Assembly: GCA_964636625.1 (NCBI GenBank)
Contig: CAZWUL010000004.1
Span: 1-48,404, forward strand
DNA from: CAZWUL01 sp964636625
Lineage (GTDB): Bacteria > Atribacterota > Phoenicimicrobiia > Phoenicimicrobiales > Stramentimicrobiaceae
Reading direction: 5' to 3'
Length of the DNA: 48,404 nt
Each line of letters opens with the position of its first letter. Positions within the stretch are counted from its first letter, which is position 1. This document shows positions 17,441 through 25,770 of the stretch, one piece after another. The notes below the pieces were generated by a model. That model ran no database searches. It saw only the letters and a program-made list of their open reading frames with translations, and was not told the DNA's origin. A program made the position numbers and the translations under genes.

Positions 17441-18067
17441 TTGGTGATAAAAGATAAGAAAATAAAAACATTTTTAGACACCTTGGCTTCCAAATCTCCA
17501 ACCCCGGGAGGAGGTAGTGCTGCAGCCGTGGTAGGCGCGATGAGCGCAGCTTTACTTTCCATGGTTGGAAATTTAACTATAGGAAAAGAAAAATATCTAG
17601 ATGTAGAAGATGATATAAAAAATTTATTAAAAAAAACTGAGATATTAAGGGCTGATTTTGAAGAGCTTATTGAAAAAGATGTTGATGCTTTCAACCAGTT
17701 TATGGCAGTCATGAAATTACCTAAGGAAACAAAGGAACAGAAAGAAAATCGAAGCAAAAAAATGCAAATAGCTCTCATAGAGGCAGCCAATGTACCTTTA
17801 GAAATAGCTAGAAAAAGTTTTGAGGTTCTTAATATCTGTCAGGAAGTTGCAGCGAAGGGTAATAAGAATGTTATTAGCGATGCAGGTGCAGGAGCAATTC
17901 TTGCTGAAGCAGCATTCGAGAGTGCTATCCTTAATGTTAAGGTTAATTTAGGGATGATTAAAGAAGAAAAAATTAAGAAAAACCTGACGAAGGAAATTGA
18001 AAAACTTAATAATTTGGTAAAAGGGGAAAAAGATAAAGCAATAGTTGCAGTATTAGAAAAAATATAA
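17441..18067 (+). CDS. Cyclodeaminase/cyclohydrolase family protein (FchA-like)
   Basis: A 208-residue helical protein of the formiminotransferase-cyclodeaminase family, identified by SPTPGGGSAAAVVGAMSAAL at the N-terminus and GNKNVISDAGAGAILAEAAF in the C-terminal half. Members either deaminate formimino-tetrahydrofolate (histidine or purine breakdown) or act as methenyl-tetrahydrofolate cyclohydrolase (FchA). The sequence alone does not decide which. Both TTG 17441 and GTG 17444 are possible starts behind AAGGAGG. It is the last gene before an intrinsic terminator. Confidence 0.9.
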   Translation: MVIKDKKIKTFLDTLASKSPTPGGGSAAAVVGAMSAALLSMVGNLTIGKEKYLDVEDDIKNLLKKTEILRADFEELIEKDVDAFNQFMAVMKLPKETKEQKENRSKKMQIALIEAANVPLEIARKSFEVLNICQEVAAKGNKNVISDAGAGAILAEAAFESAILNVKVNLGMIKEEKIKKNLTKEIEKLNNLVKGEKDKAIVAVLEKI

Positions 18068-18148
18068 TTTATTAAAAATAATTTGGCAAGTTTGTACTAG
18101 TAATAATTAAAATAAAAAATGATTATAGAGAATATTTTATTTAATTTA

Positions 18149-18195
18149 ATAAAATTATCAGAATATTTAAATTTTCTGGTAATTTTATTTTTTTT
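18149..18195 (+). terminator. Intrinsic terminator after the secA-prfB-fchA-like run
   Basis: ATAAAATTATCAGAA (18149-18163) pairs with TTCTGGTAATTTTAT (18174-18188) through 15 pairs including one G-U, with a 10-base loop, and leads straight into eight T residues. The stem is AT-rich but long. It separates the housekeeping block from the catabolic block. Confidence 0.8.
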
Positions 18196-18239
18196 ATTAT
18201 ATAATAAAATGAAGGATGTTTTGCACCATTTATAAATCC

Positions 18240-18257
18240 ATGCAACAAAAATTGCAT
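18240..18257. promoter_or_regulatory. Inverted repeat upstream of rpiR-family gene
   Basis: ATGCAA-CAAAAA-TTGCAT, two 6-bp arms 64 bases before the regulator start, in a region lacking genes. A plausible operator for autoregulation. The rest of 18196-18320 is AT-rich and holds nothing I can name. Confidence 0.35.
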
Positions 18258-18320
18258 ATAACATACAATACCCTATAGATACCTTACCTTTTATAGATAT
18301 GTATTGGATACGGTGAATAA

Positions 18321-19181
18321 ATGAAACATAATAGGCTAACACTGCAAGAAAAAATTCAAAAGAATTTTAACATCCTAAGTTCAAGCCAGAAAAAAATCGC
18401 TTATTACCTCCTTAGTAATTATGACAAAGCAGCTTTTTTGACTGCAGCAAAATTAGGTAAAGAGGTTGGTGTAAGTGAATCAACTGTCGTTAGATTTGCA
18501 GATATATTAGGATATAATGGATACCCGGAATTGCAAAAAACGCTTCAAAATATTGTCAAAACTCACTTAACAACTGTTAATCAATTGAAAAATTCAATTA
18601 CCAGTGTATATAAAGGGAAAAATGTATTATATCAAGTTTTGCAATCTGATTTAGATAATTTAAAAAATACAATGAATGAAATTTGTCCCCATTCCTTTGA
18701 AAGATTGATTGAATATATCTTAAATGCTGAAGTAATATATATTGTTGGCTTAAGGACTGCAGCCTCAATGGCACTCTTTTTTAATCAGGCATTGAGTTTA
18801 TTTATGAGAAACACAAAAAGCATAACCTATGGAATGGAGGATTTGTTTGAACAAATAGCCGGAATAAATGAAAAAGACTTGCTAATTGCCATCAGTTTCC
18901 CTCGTTATACTTTAAGAACTGTTGAAATAGTTGAAATTGCAAATAAGAAGGGCACGAAAACTGCTTCGATTACTGACAGCATTGTATCCCCAATTGCTCA
19001 AAAGTCAGATGTAACCTTAATTGCAAAGAGCAATTTGAATTCTTTCATTAATTCCTACACAGCGCCTTTAAGTATTATAAATGCAATAGTTACCGCTGTA
19101 AGTATAAAAAGAGGCAAACAAACTTTAAGGAAATTGTCTGAATTAGAGAATATGTGGGATATGCATCATGTTTTTTATTGA
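18321..19181 (+). CDS. MurR/RpiR family transcriptional regulator
   Basis: 286 residues: an N-terminal helix-turn-helix of the RpiR type (about residues 1-78, with AAKLGKEVGVSESTVVRFADILGYNGYPELQ) and a C-terminal SIS domain (about 125-260, with IVGLRTAASM and ISFPRYTLRTVEI). SIS domains usually sense phosphosugars, but RpiR proteins also control amino-acid catabolism. It heads the aminomutase-TRAP block and most likely regulates it. No strong ribosome binding site precedes the ATG. Specific ligand unknown. Confidence 0.92.
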   Translation: MKHNRLTLQEKIQKNFNILSSSQKKIAYYLLSNYDKAAFLTAAKLGKEVGVSESTVVRFADILGYNGYPELQKTLQNIVKTHLTTVNQLKNSITSVYKGKNVLYQVLQSDLDNLKNTMNEICPHSFERLIEYILNAEVIYIVGLRTAASMALFFNQALSLFMRNTKSITYGMEDLFEQIAGINEKDLLIAISFPRYTLRTVEIVEIANKKGTKTASITDSIVSPIAQKSDVTLIAKSNLNSFINSYTAPLSIINAIVTAVSIKRGKQTLRKLSELENMWDMHHVFY

Positions 19182-19237
19182 TTTGAATAGATATTTTGTA
19201 AAAAGAAATAAAACAATTTATGAAAAGGAGACTCAAA

Positions 19238-21067
19238 ATGCAAATTAAAGATGAACAAAAGGAAGAATTATGGTCCGCCCAGCCGGAAATATTGGAAATT
19301 TTAACCACTAGTAAGGATATTAATGAAGCTAGGGCCAGGCTCTTTAACTTCTGCAAAAATCTGGAATGGGCTTACCGGGAAGGAGAAAAGCCTTTACATA
19401 AGTTAGATTATAGCATCACTCTAGAAGCAATCAAAGTGTTTACCAATATTATTTCCTTACGTAATGAGAATATCGCTGGAGTAAGCACTCTTAAGTGTTT
19501 ATGGGAGTTTGCAAATAATAAAAATAAATCAGAGATATCAGATGGCTTCATCAAGGAAATAAAACATTTATTACTGGCAATGGCAGGTAAAGCCAATTTA
19601 GCCCGCGGTTGGCTTGGCCCCATTTTAGAGAAAGATGGAATAAAAATGATTGACTTCCAGAAAATCAAGGGCAGAGAAGCAGCTAAAGCCCGTTCAGAAT
19701 ACCTGGATAATCTATATAATAAGGTAAATGATTACCTGAATCGTTACCCATCAGGACTGGATGAATCCTTAATTGTCCAGCGTAATGATAATAAAAAGAA
19801 GATAATGGAGTACTTTTCAGCCAGTGAGGAGGACTGGTATGACTATAACTGGCAAATAAAAAATATTTTCAAGGATGAAAAAGGATTACAAGATTTAAAA
19901 CAACTTGTTCCACTAACAGATGATGATGCTGAAGCAATCAGGCTTTCTCTAAAACAGGGTATACCTTTTGGTATTACTCCCTATTATCTGTCCCTGTTTG
20001 ACTTTACCCGGGTAGACCGTAAATACGACTATCAGGTCCGCTCCCAGGTCATCCCACCTATGCACTATGTGCGTTTGATGGAAGAACACCGCCAGGAGCG
20101 CAGCTATTACTTTGATTTTATGGGTGAGCACGATACTTCTCCTGAGGAGCTTATCACCCGCCGTTATCCCATGATATCTATTTTAAAGCCTTATGACACC
20201 TGTCCGCAGATATGTGTATATTGTCAAAGGAACTGGGAAATAACCGGACCTATGTTACCTGAAGGAATGCCCACCAAGGAAAAGATTGACAATGCTCTTA
20301 GCTGGTTTTCTGATCATCCAGCCATGCATGATGTTTTGGTTACCGGAGGAGACCCACTGGCTTTAGATGATGAGCTGATAAAATATATAATGGATAAACT
20401 ATGTTCCTTCAAACAAGTCATCAATATTCGCTGGGGCAGCCGTATTTTTGTCACCTTGCCTTACAGAATTACCAACAAGCTGGCTGATCTGTTAGCTAGC
20501 TATGTAGTGCCCGGTAAGCGCAATGTAGCTATGGTAACCCATATTGAAAGTGCTGCCGAGGTTACCCCGGATTTGACAGAAGCGGTGAGCAAGATGCGCA
20601 ATAAAGGAATTTATGTATATAATCAATTAGTGTATACTTTAGAGACCAGCAGACGCTTCCAGAATGCCTCTACAAGAATTGCTATGAAAAAGGCAGGGGT
20701 TGATCCATATTATATCTTTTACCCCAAGGGTAAAGCCGAACACAAGGATTACCTGGTTCCGGTAGCTCGCCTCTGGCAGGAACGTAAAGAAGAAGCCCGC
20801 TTACTTCCTGGGATCTTTCGGACTGATGAGCCTGTCTTTAATGTACCACGTCTGGGTAAGAATCATATCCGAGCCTGGCAGGACCGTGAATTGATTGCCC
20901 TTACACCGGAAGGGCAGCGGGTCTACTTATGGCATCCCTGGGAAAAAGGAATTGCGCCTGTAGAGCCATATGTATACCGTGATATTAGTATTCGAGATTA
21001 TTTAGGTGAGTTAGAAAATCGTGGTGAGAATGTTGATGAATACAGTTCGATATGGTATTACTATTAA
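19238..21067 (+). CDS. Long KamA-family radical SAM aminomutase, probable glutamate 2,3-aminomutase type
   Basis: About 609 residues. The radical SAM cluster motif CxxxCxxC is Cys322, Cys326 and Cys329, and DVLVTGGDPLAL follows. Aligned by eye to lysine 2,3-aminomutase (KAM), the block from YDYNWQIKN through ITPYYLSL to the C-terminus matches. The PLP lysine is K541 in RLGK. KAM Asp293 and Asp330, which bind the substrate's side-chain amine, become Lys497 and Asn535, the pair reported for glutamate 2,3-aminomutase. About 190 extra helical N-terminal residues precede the KAM-like part. The start ATG 19238 has AAGGAGA upstream; an in-frame ATG at 19220 would overlap it. G+C is clearly higher than in its neighbours. 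Confidence 0.85.
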   Translation: MQIKDEQKEELWSAQPEILEILTTSKDINEARARLFNFCKNLEWAYREGEKPLHKLDYSITLEAIKVFTNIISLRNENIAGVSTLKCLWEFANNKNKSEISDGFIKEIKHLLLAMAGKANLARGWLGPILEKDGIKMIDFQKIKGREAAKARSEYLDNLYNKVNDYLNRYPSGLDESLIVQRNDNKKKIMEYFSASEEDWYDYNWQIKNIFKDEKGLQDLKQLVPLTDDDAEAIRLSLKQGIPFGITPYYLSLFDFTRVDRKYDYQVRSQVIPPMHYVRLMEEHRQERSYYFDFMGEHDTSPEELITRRYPMISILKPYDTCPQICVYCQRNWEITGPMLPEGMPTKEKIDNALSWFSDHPAMHDVLVTGGDPLALDDELIKYIMDKLCSFKQVINIRWGSRIFVTLPYRITNKLADLLASYVVPGKRNVAMVTHIESAAEVTPDLTEAVSKMRNKGIYVYNQLVYTLETSRRFQNASTRIAMKKAGVDPYYIFYPKGKAEHKDYLVPVARLWQERKEEARLLPGIFRTDEPVFNVPRLGKNHIRAWQDRELIALTPEGQRVYLWHPWEKGIAPVEPYVYRDISIRDYLGELENRGENVDEYSSIWYYY

Positions 21068-21200
21068 ATTAATTATAATAAAATAATCTTACTAACAAGG
21101 CCATAACAATAGCAAAAAAAGATTGGAGGTGATTAAAAAAGCAATTAAGAAAAAAAGTAGGAAAAATATAAATAAGAGTTAAATTATGAAGGAGGAAAAA

Positions 21201-22151
21201 ATGAGAAAACCATTAAGTATGTTTCTGGTAACTATGTTAGTATTTTTAGCGTTTACGGGATTTGCTTCTGCAATGACTTTTTTAACTTTTGGAACTGGAA
21301 GCCCTGGAGGAGTATATTATCCTTTGGGAGGCGCAATGGCTGATTTATGGTCCAGAATGCTGGATGTAGATGCTACTGCACAATCTACTGCTGCTTCAGT
21401 AGAGAACTGTCGTTTGGTTGGAAGCAATGAAATTCAGCTGGGAATGGCAATGGGAGATGTGGCTTTTAAGGCATATAATGGCACAGATCAATTCGAAGGA
21501 GATGCTCAGCCAATTCTTGCGCTATTCTCAATGTATCCAGCTCTCCAGCATTTTATTAGTATTGACCCTGATATAAAATCAGTAAGAGATTTGGAAGGAA
21601 AAAGAGTTTCGGTAGATGCCCCTGGAAGTGGATGCGAAACCATGGCCAGATTAATTATAGAAGCAGCTGGTTTATCCTATGATGATATGCAGGTTAGCTA
21701 TTATTCACAACCGGAAGCTGCGCAGGCTATAAAAGATAGAAATATCGATGCGCTGTTCTGGAATTTCTCATATCCTGGCTCAGCTGTGCAAGAAGTGACA
21801 GCAGTAAGAGATGTGTATTTTGTACCCATTGATGATGACATAATCGATAATTTGGCAGCAGAATACGGTTATTACATTCGCGGTGCATTCCCTGCTGGAG
21901 TTTATCAGGGGCAGGATGAGGAAGTGCCCTCAGTACAGGTAGGAAATGATGTTGTTGTTAATGTTGATGTAGATGAAGAAATAGCTTATCAATTAACCAA
22001 AACTCTATTTGAAAATGCTGAAGAGCTACATGTTGTTCATCCTTCAGCAAAACAATTCCTGCCGGAAAATGGTGTAAAAACTGCTATCCCGTTACATCCT
22101 GGCGCTGCTAAATATTTTATTGAAATAGGATTAGAAGAATTTGTTAAATAA
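21201..22151 (+). CDS. TAXI family TRAP transporter solute-binding protein
   Basis: The extracytoplasmic receptor of a TRAP transporter. From ATG 21201 (GGAGG upstream) there is a signal peptide of about 24 residues ending ASA. The mature part opens with the TAXI hallmark FLTFGTGSPGGVYYPLGGAMA and contains VRDLEGKRVSVDAPGSG and DALFWNFSYPGSAV. Characterised TAXI receptors have been linked to glutamate and other small acids, and the neighbourhood supports glutamate or a related acid here; this is inference. It is followed by a stem-loop and then DUF1850 and the fused permease. Confidence 0.92.
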   Translation: MRKPLSMFLVTMLVFLAFTGFASAMTFLTFGTGSPGGVYYPLGGAMADLWSRMLDVDATAQSTAASVENCRLVGSNEIQLGMAMGDVAFKAYNGTDQFEGDAQPILALFSMYPALQHFISIDPDIKSVRDLEGKRVSVDAPGSGCETMARLIIEAAGLSYDDMQVSYYSQPEAAQAIKDRNIDALFWNFSYPGSAVQEVTAVRDVYFVPIDDDIIDNLAAEYGYYIRGAFPAGVYQGQDEEVPSVQVGNDVVVNVDVDEEIAYQLTKTLFENAEELHVVHPSAKQFLPENGVKTAIPLHPGAAKYFIEIGLEEFVK

Positions 22152-22677
22152 AGGTGGATTTAAAAGAGTCAGGGAAGTTAACGCTTCCCTGACTCTTAAC
22201 TTTTTAATATCACTACTGTTTATTATTTCATTTTGTTCATTTAATAGTGATACATTTGCTTGCTATGCAGAAAACAGTTATTATCTTGAAATAATTCATG
22301 GAAATAGCCAGGAAAAATTATTATCTGTCAAAGTGTGCCCCCAGGACCATTTTTATTTAGAATATACCAATTCCAGAGATTTGAACCAGGTTATTGATGT
22401 ATTTATTGTAGGAACAGACGGGGAATTTTATTTAGTCGAGGAGAGGTATCCTTGGTATGGGGTAGGGCAGGAATATCATACTTCAAAAAATATTTCTTAT
22501 GAAGGACAATGGGTTGTAGTTGAGGTAAACCAGAAATATGAAAAATTTCCATTAAGAGTTGCTTATACAGTTGAACAATTTTTAAAGGTTAATAGTAAAG
22601 AATATTTGTTGAGTTGTTTTGCTAAAAGAGGGGAACATATTGATATAAGAATTTCAGTAAAAAAAAGGGGGGGGTAA
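22141..22677 (+). CDS. DUF1850 domain protein, TRAP accessory
   Basis: 178 residues: a basic N-terminus, one hydrophobic segment (signal peptide or anchor, about residues 18-36), then an extracytoplasmic beta-rich domain with YTNSRDLNQVIDVFIV and WYGVGQEYHT, the pattern I associate with DUF1850. Genes of this family commonly lie between TAXI receptors and fused TRAP permeases, as here. The only usable in-frame start is TTG 22141, overlapping the receptor gene, so a stem-loop at 22164-22197 falls inside its own coding region. Its stop follows an A8-G8 tract. Confidence 0.8.
   Translation: MLNKGGFKRVREVNASLTLNFLISLLFIISFCSFNSDTFACYAENSYYLEIIHGNSQEKLLSVKVCPQDHFYLEYTNSRDLNQVIDVFIVGTDGEFYLVEERYPWYGVGQEYHTSKNISYEGQWVVVEVNQKYEKFPLRVAYTVEQFLKVNSKEYLLSCFAKRGEHIDIRISVKKRGG
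22164..22205 (+). terminator. Strong stem-loop with short U-run between receptor and permease genes
   Basis: A perfect 14-bp stem (22164-22177 with 22184-22197) with a 6-base loop, followed within three bases by TTTTT. It lies 12 bases after the receptor stop codon. It looks like a leaky terminator or mRNA-stabilising hairpin that would give more receptor than membrane subunits. Confidence 0.72.
22659..22674 (+). repeat. A8-G8 homopolymer tract at the DUF1850/TRAP junction
   Basis: Eight A followed by eight G encode the last residues of the DUF1850 protein, and the G tract also serves as ribosome binding site for the GTG start of the permease 8 bases later. Such tracts are prone to length change. 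Confidence 0.7.
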
Positions 22678-22682
22678 TAAAA

Positions 22683-24674
22683 GTGAGTAAAGAACATAAT
22701 ATAGATAAAAAAGACGAATCTAAAGTTACGGAATATAGCGAAAATCAAAAAGCAGATGATATGATTGATGAAATTGAATCAAAGGCAAAAAGAAGCCTGG
22801 AAGGATACTGGTATATCCCGATTCTTGTTGCCGCGGTTGGTTTATTTGTTTTCCATATGTATACTGGTTGGTTTGGAGCATATTTCAGCCTGATTCAGCG
22901 CTCTGTCCATTTTACACTTATACTTATTATGACTTTTTCATTGTATGCCAGATCAACTAATATAAGTAGAGATAAAATACAATGGTATGATTTAGCACTA
23001 ATAGTACTGGCTATTATTCTATGTTTATATATACTTATAAATATTCATGAGTTAGTGTGGCGTGCCGGGAATCCCAATCAAATAGATGTTATTTTAGGAG
23101 TTATTCTTGTTTTAATTACTTTAGAGGCAACTAGAAGAGCAGTTGGGAAACCTTTAATGTTTGTTGCCATGTTTTTCCTGCTTTATGCTTTAGTGCTCGG
23201 GCCTTATATGCCTGGCAGATTTGCTCATGGAAATTTTTCTATAAGGCGGGTAGCTTATTATCTTTATTTAACAGATGCTGGCATCTTCGGTACTCCATTG
23301 GGGGTATCTGCTAATTTTGTTTACCTTTTTATTTTATTTGGTTCAATTTTAAATAAAACCGGAGCAGGGAAATTTTTTATTGATTTTGCAACTGCATTGA
23401 CCGGTTACACGAGGGGAGGACCAGCAAAAGCAGCAGTAGTATCAAGTGGAATGATGGGAACAATATCTGGAAGTTCAACTGCTAATACTGTTACTACCGG
23501 CAGTTTTACCATTCCCTTGATGAAAAATATTGGTTATAGTTCTGTATTTGCCGGAGCAGTAGAACCTGTTGCATCAACCGGAGGGCAAATCATGCCCCCT
23601 ATTATGGGAGCGGCTGCCTTTATCATGGCAGAATTTTTGGGAGTGCCCTATATCGAAGTGGCAAAATCAGCAATTTTGCCTGCAGTTTTTTACTACTTAG
23701 CACTTTTTATGGCTGTAGATTTCAGGGCTGCAAAAATTGGACTGGTAGGACTTAAAAGAGAACAGTTACCCAGTTTAGTAAAAACATTAAAAATAGGTTG
23801 GATATTGTTAGCTCCTATATTTGTTTTAATATATTTATTGATAAATGGCTATTCTCCACAAAAATCAGTTGTGGCAAGTATAGTAGTTTTACTGGTAATA
23901 AGTATGTTTAATAAAAAAACAAGGATGACGCCCAAGAAGCTGCTTGAAGCTGTAACAGATGCTGGTATGGCTGCCACAACAGTCGCAGTTGCCTGTGCTG
24001 CTGCAGGTATAATTGTCGGAATAACAACCATGTCCGGGTTAGGTTTAAAGTTTACCGGTATTGTCTTTAATTTATCTAGAGGGATTCTACCTATAGCCTT
24101 GCTTTTAGCATCTGTATCATCTCTAGTTCTTGGAATGGGAGTACCTACTACTGCTAATTACGTAATAATGGCAACCCTAATTGCACCGGCCTTAATTAGA
24201 CTTATGGCTGCAAATACACCTTTAGTCCTTCCCCATTTATTTGTATTTTATTATGGAATTTTAGCGGATATTACTCCACCTGTAATGCTGGCTGTCTTTG
24301 CAGGAGCAGCTATTGCCAGGGCTCCGGCTTTGAAAGTTGGAGTAGAATCTATGAAGTTAGCATTACCAGGCTATATACTGCCGTTTATGTTCATTTTTCA
24401 TCCTGAAATTATCGCCTGGAATTTTATGGAAGACCTTAATTATGCCAAACTTGGTTTCAGTATAATCCTGGCTCTTTGTATGTCTCTCGGTTTTGCGGGA
24501 GCAACGCAGGGTTATTTTTTCCGCAAGACAACTACAATAGAAAGAATGCTTTTATTTATTGGTGCCTTTTGTGTAATTCCATCACAGCTATTTGTTAATC
24601 TTATAGGTCTTGGCATTATTGGTGCTACGCTTGTAATGCAGATTTTAATAAAACCAAAAGTTTCCATTGAGTGA
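22683..24674 (+). CDS. TRAP transporter permease, fused 4TM/12TM (DctQM-type)
   Basis: 663 residues with a hydrophilic N-terminus of about 45 residues and then some 16 or more hydrophobic segments. The small (4TM) and large (12TM) subunits are fused in one chain, the arrangement typical of TAXI systems. Family motifs include TRGGPAKAAVVSSGMMGTIS, GSSTANTVTTGSF and PVASTGGQIMPPIMGAAAFI. TRAP transporters use Na+ symport with a binding protein, not ATP. It starts at GTG 22683 behind a G-rich ribosome binding site and ends before the GntR promoter. Confidence 0.95.
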   Translation: MSKEHNIDKKDESKVTEYSENQKADDMIDEIESKAKRSLEGYWYIPILVAAVGLFVFHMYTGWFGAYFSLIQRSVHFTLILIMTFSLYARSTNISRDKIQWYDLALIVLAIILCLYILINIHELVWRAGNPNQIDVILGVILVLITLEATRRAVGKPLMFVAMFFLLYALVLGPYMPGRFAHGNFSIRRVAYYLYLTDAGIFGTPLGVSANFVYLFILFGSILNKTGAGKFFIDFATALTGYTRGGPAKAAVVSSGMMGTISGSSTANTVTTGSFTIPLMKNIGYSSVFAGAVEPVASTGGQIMPPIMGAAAFIMAEFLGVPYIEVAKSAILPAVFYYLALFMAVDFRAAKIGLVGLKREQLPSLVKTLKIGWILLAPIFVLIYLLINGYSPQKSVVASIVVLLVISMFNKKTRMTPKKLLEAVTDAGMAATTVAVACAAAGIIVGITTMSGLGLKFTGIVFNLSRGILPIALLLASVSSLVLGMGVPTTANYVIMATLIAPALIRLMAANTPLVLPHLFVFYYGILADITPPVMLAVFAGAAIARAPALKVGVESMKLALPGYILPFMFIFHPEIIAWNFMEDLNYAKLGFSIILALCMSLGFAGATQGYFFRKTTTIERMLLFIGAFCVIPSQLFVNLIGLGIIGATLVMQILIKPKVSIE

Positions 24675-24692
24675 AAAGCTATTAAAAAATAT

Positions 24693-24724
24693 TGACAAAA
24701 TAATCATGTGTGGTATTCTATAAA
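24693..24724 (+). promoter_or_regulatory. Candidate promoter for the gntR-led run
   Basis: A perfect -35 hexamer TTGACA at 24693-24698. The -10 is less clear: TATTCT 24714-24719 (15-base spacer) or TATAAA 24719-24724 (20-base spacer), both off the ideal 17, which would suit a regulated promoter. The 105-base gap is the only sizeable one between the TRAP permease and the kor genes. Confidence 0.55.
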
Positions 24725-24734
24725 TGGTAAAGTT

Positions 24735-24750
24735 TAATCAATTAATCAAT
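24735..24750. promoter_or_regulatory. Tandem 8-bp direct repeat, possible GntR operator
   Basis: TAATCAAT occurs twice back to back between the candidate -10 and the gntR start, where a bound repressor would block transcription. AT-rich, so chance is possible. Confidence 0.35.
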
Positions 24751-24779
24751 TAGTCCAATTATAACAAAAGGATATACAA

Positions 24780-25760
24780 GTGGATATCGAAATTGATCAG
24801 AATAGCAGAATACCACTTTATCTACAAATAGAAGAATGTATTAAAAAATCTATTTTAGAAGGGCAAATAAAAAAGGGCACTCAACTACCTACTGAGAGAG
24901 AGCTATCGATAAAGCTAAGCGTCAGTCGAAACACTGTTAGCATGGCCTACAAAGATCTTGCCCGGGAGAAAATTGTTTCATCTACTTCCGGGAAAGGTAC
25001 CTTCGTTATTGCTGATGGGTATCAGCAAAAATCTAACTTGTTACCAAAAGATAGTGCAACTATAATAAAGAATATTGATATAGCAATAAAAAAGGCATTA
25101 GAGCTCAATATACAGACTGATGATTTTATTTACCTGGTTAAACAACGTTTAAGAGAGCAGAAACATTTACTTGACAATGTTAGCGTTGCTTTTGTGGAAT
25201 GTAATCAGGAACAGCTCTATTATTTTTCCAAAAAATTAGAATTAGGAACTGGTATCCATATTATTCCAGTCTTAATTGATGAAATGTATAATTCTCCAGA
25301 AGATTTTTTATATAAAATAAAGTCAGCAGACTTAGTGGTAACAACTTTTTTTCATTTTCAAGAAGTGCAGGAATTTTTAAAGGATGAAGACAAAAGAATT
25401 ATTGCTCTTGCACTCGATCCGCAGATCGAAACCATGGTAAATATTGCCAGGGTTACCTCACCAGAAATGAGAATAGGTTTAGTTTGTTTAACCCAAAAAT
25501 TTGCAGAACGTGTCCTCAAATCAATCAGGTATTCAGGAATAAAATATAAGAGCATAACTTACACTACTGCCAATGAAGAAAGAAAATTAGATGAATTTAT
25601 ATCTAAACGAGATATTCTTATTGTGTCCCCCAGCAGAAAAAAAGAAGTCCAAAAAATTATTAAAAGCTCAACTCCATTAATTGAGTTTATGTACATACCA
25701 GATAAAGGTTCTATAGATACTTTGAGAAAAACAATTTTTGAAATCAAAAAGGAAAGGTGA
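24780..25760 (+). CDS. GntR family transcriptional regulator
   Basis: 326 residues. The N-terminal winged helix-turn-helix (about 1-75) has PLYLQIEECIKKSILEGQI, LPTERELSIKLSVSRNTVSMA and GKGTFV, as in the YhcF/YtrA-like GntR branch. The C-terminal domain of about 240 residues resembles no effector domain I can name with certainty; its alternating strands and helices suggest a periplasmic-binding-protein-like fold. GTG 24780 has AAAAGGAT upstream. It heads the gene run through mmdB and is the likely regulator of glutamate fermentation. Confidence 0.9.
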   Translation: MDIEIDQNSRIPLYLQIEECIKKSILEGQIKKGTQLPTERELSIKLSVSRNTVSMAYKDLAREKIVSSTSGKGTFVIADGYQQKSNLLPKDSATIIKNIDIAIKKALELNIQTDDFIYLVKQRLREQKHLLDNVSVAFVECNQEQLYYFSKKLELGTGIHIIPVLIDEMYNSPEDFLYKIKSADLVVTTFFHFQEVQEFLKDEDKRIIALALDPQIETMVNIARVTSPEMRIGLVCLTQKFAERVLKSIRYSGIKYKSITYTTANEERKLDEFISKRDILIVSPSRKKEVQKIIKSSTPLIEFMYIPDKGSIDTLRKTIFEIKKER

Positions 25761-25770
25761 AGGTATTATT

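Noticed and set aside
18216..18242. Eight-codon leader peptide before the RpiR gene
   Set aside because: Too short and without a ribosome binding site or linked attenuator structure.
21127..21180. Short lysine-rich ORF (GTG after GGAG) upstream of the TAXI receptor gene
   Set aside because: Only 17 codons, low complexity, no conserved feature; likely chance in A-rich DNA.
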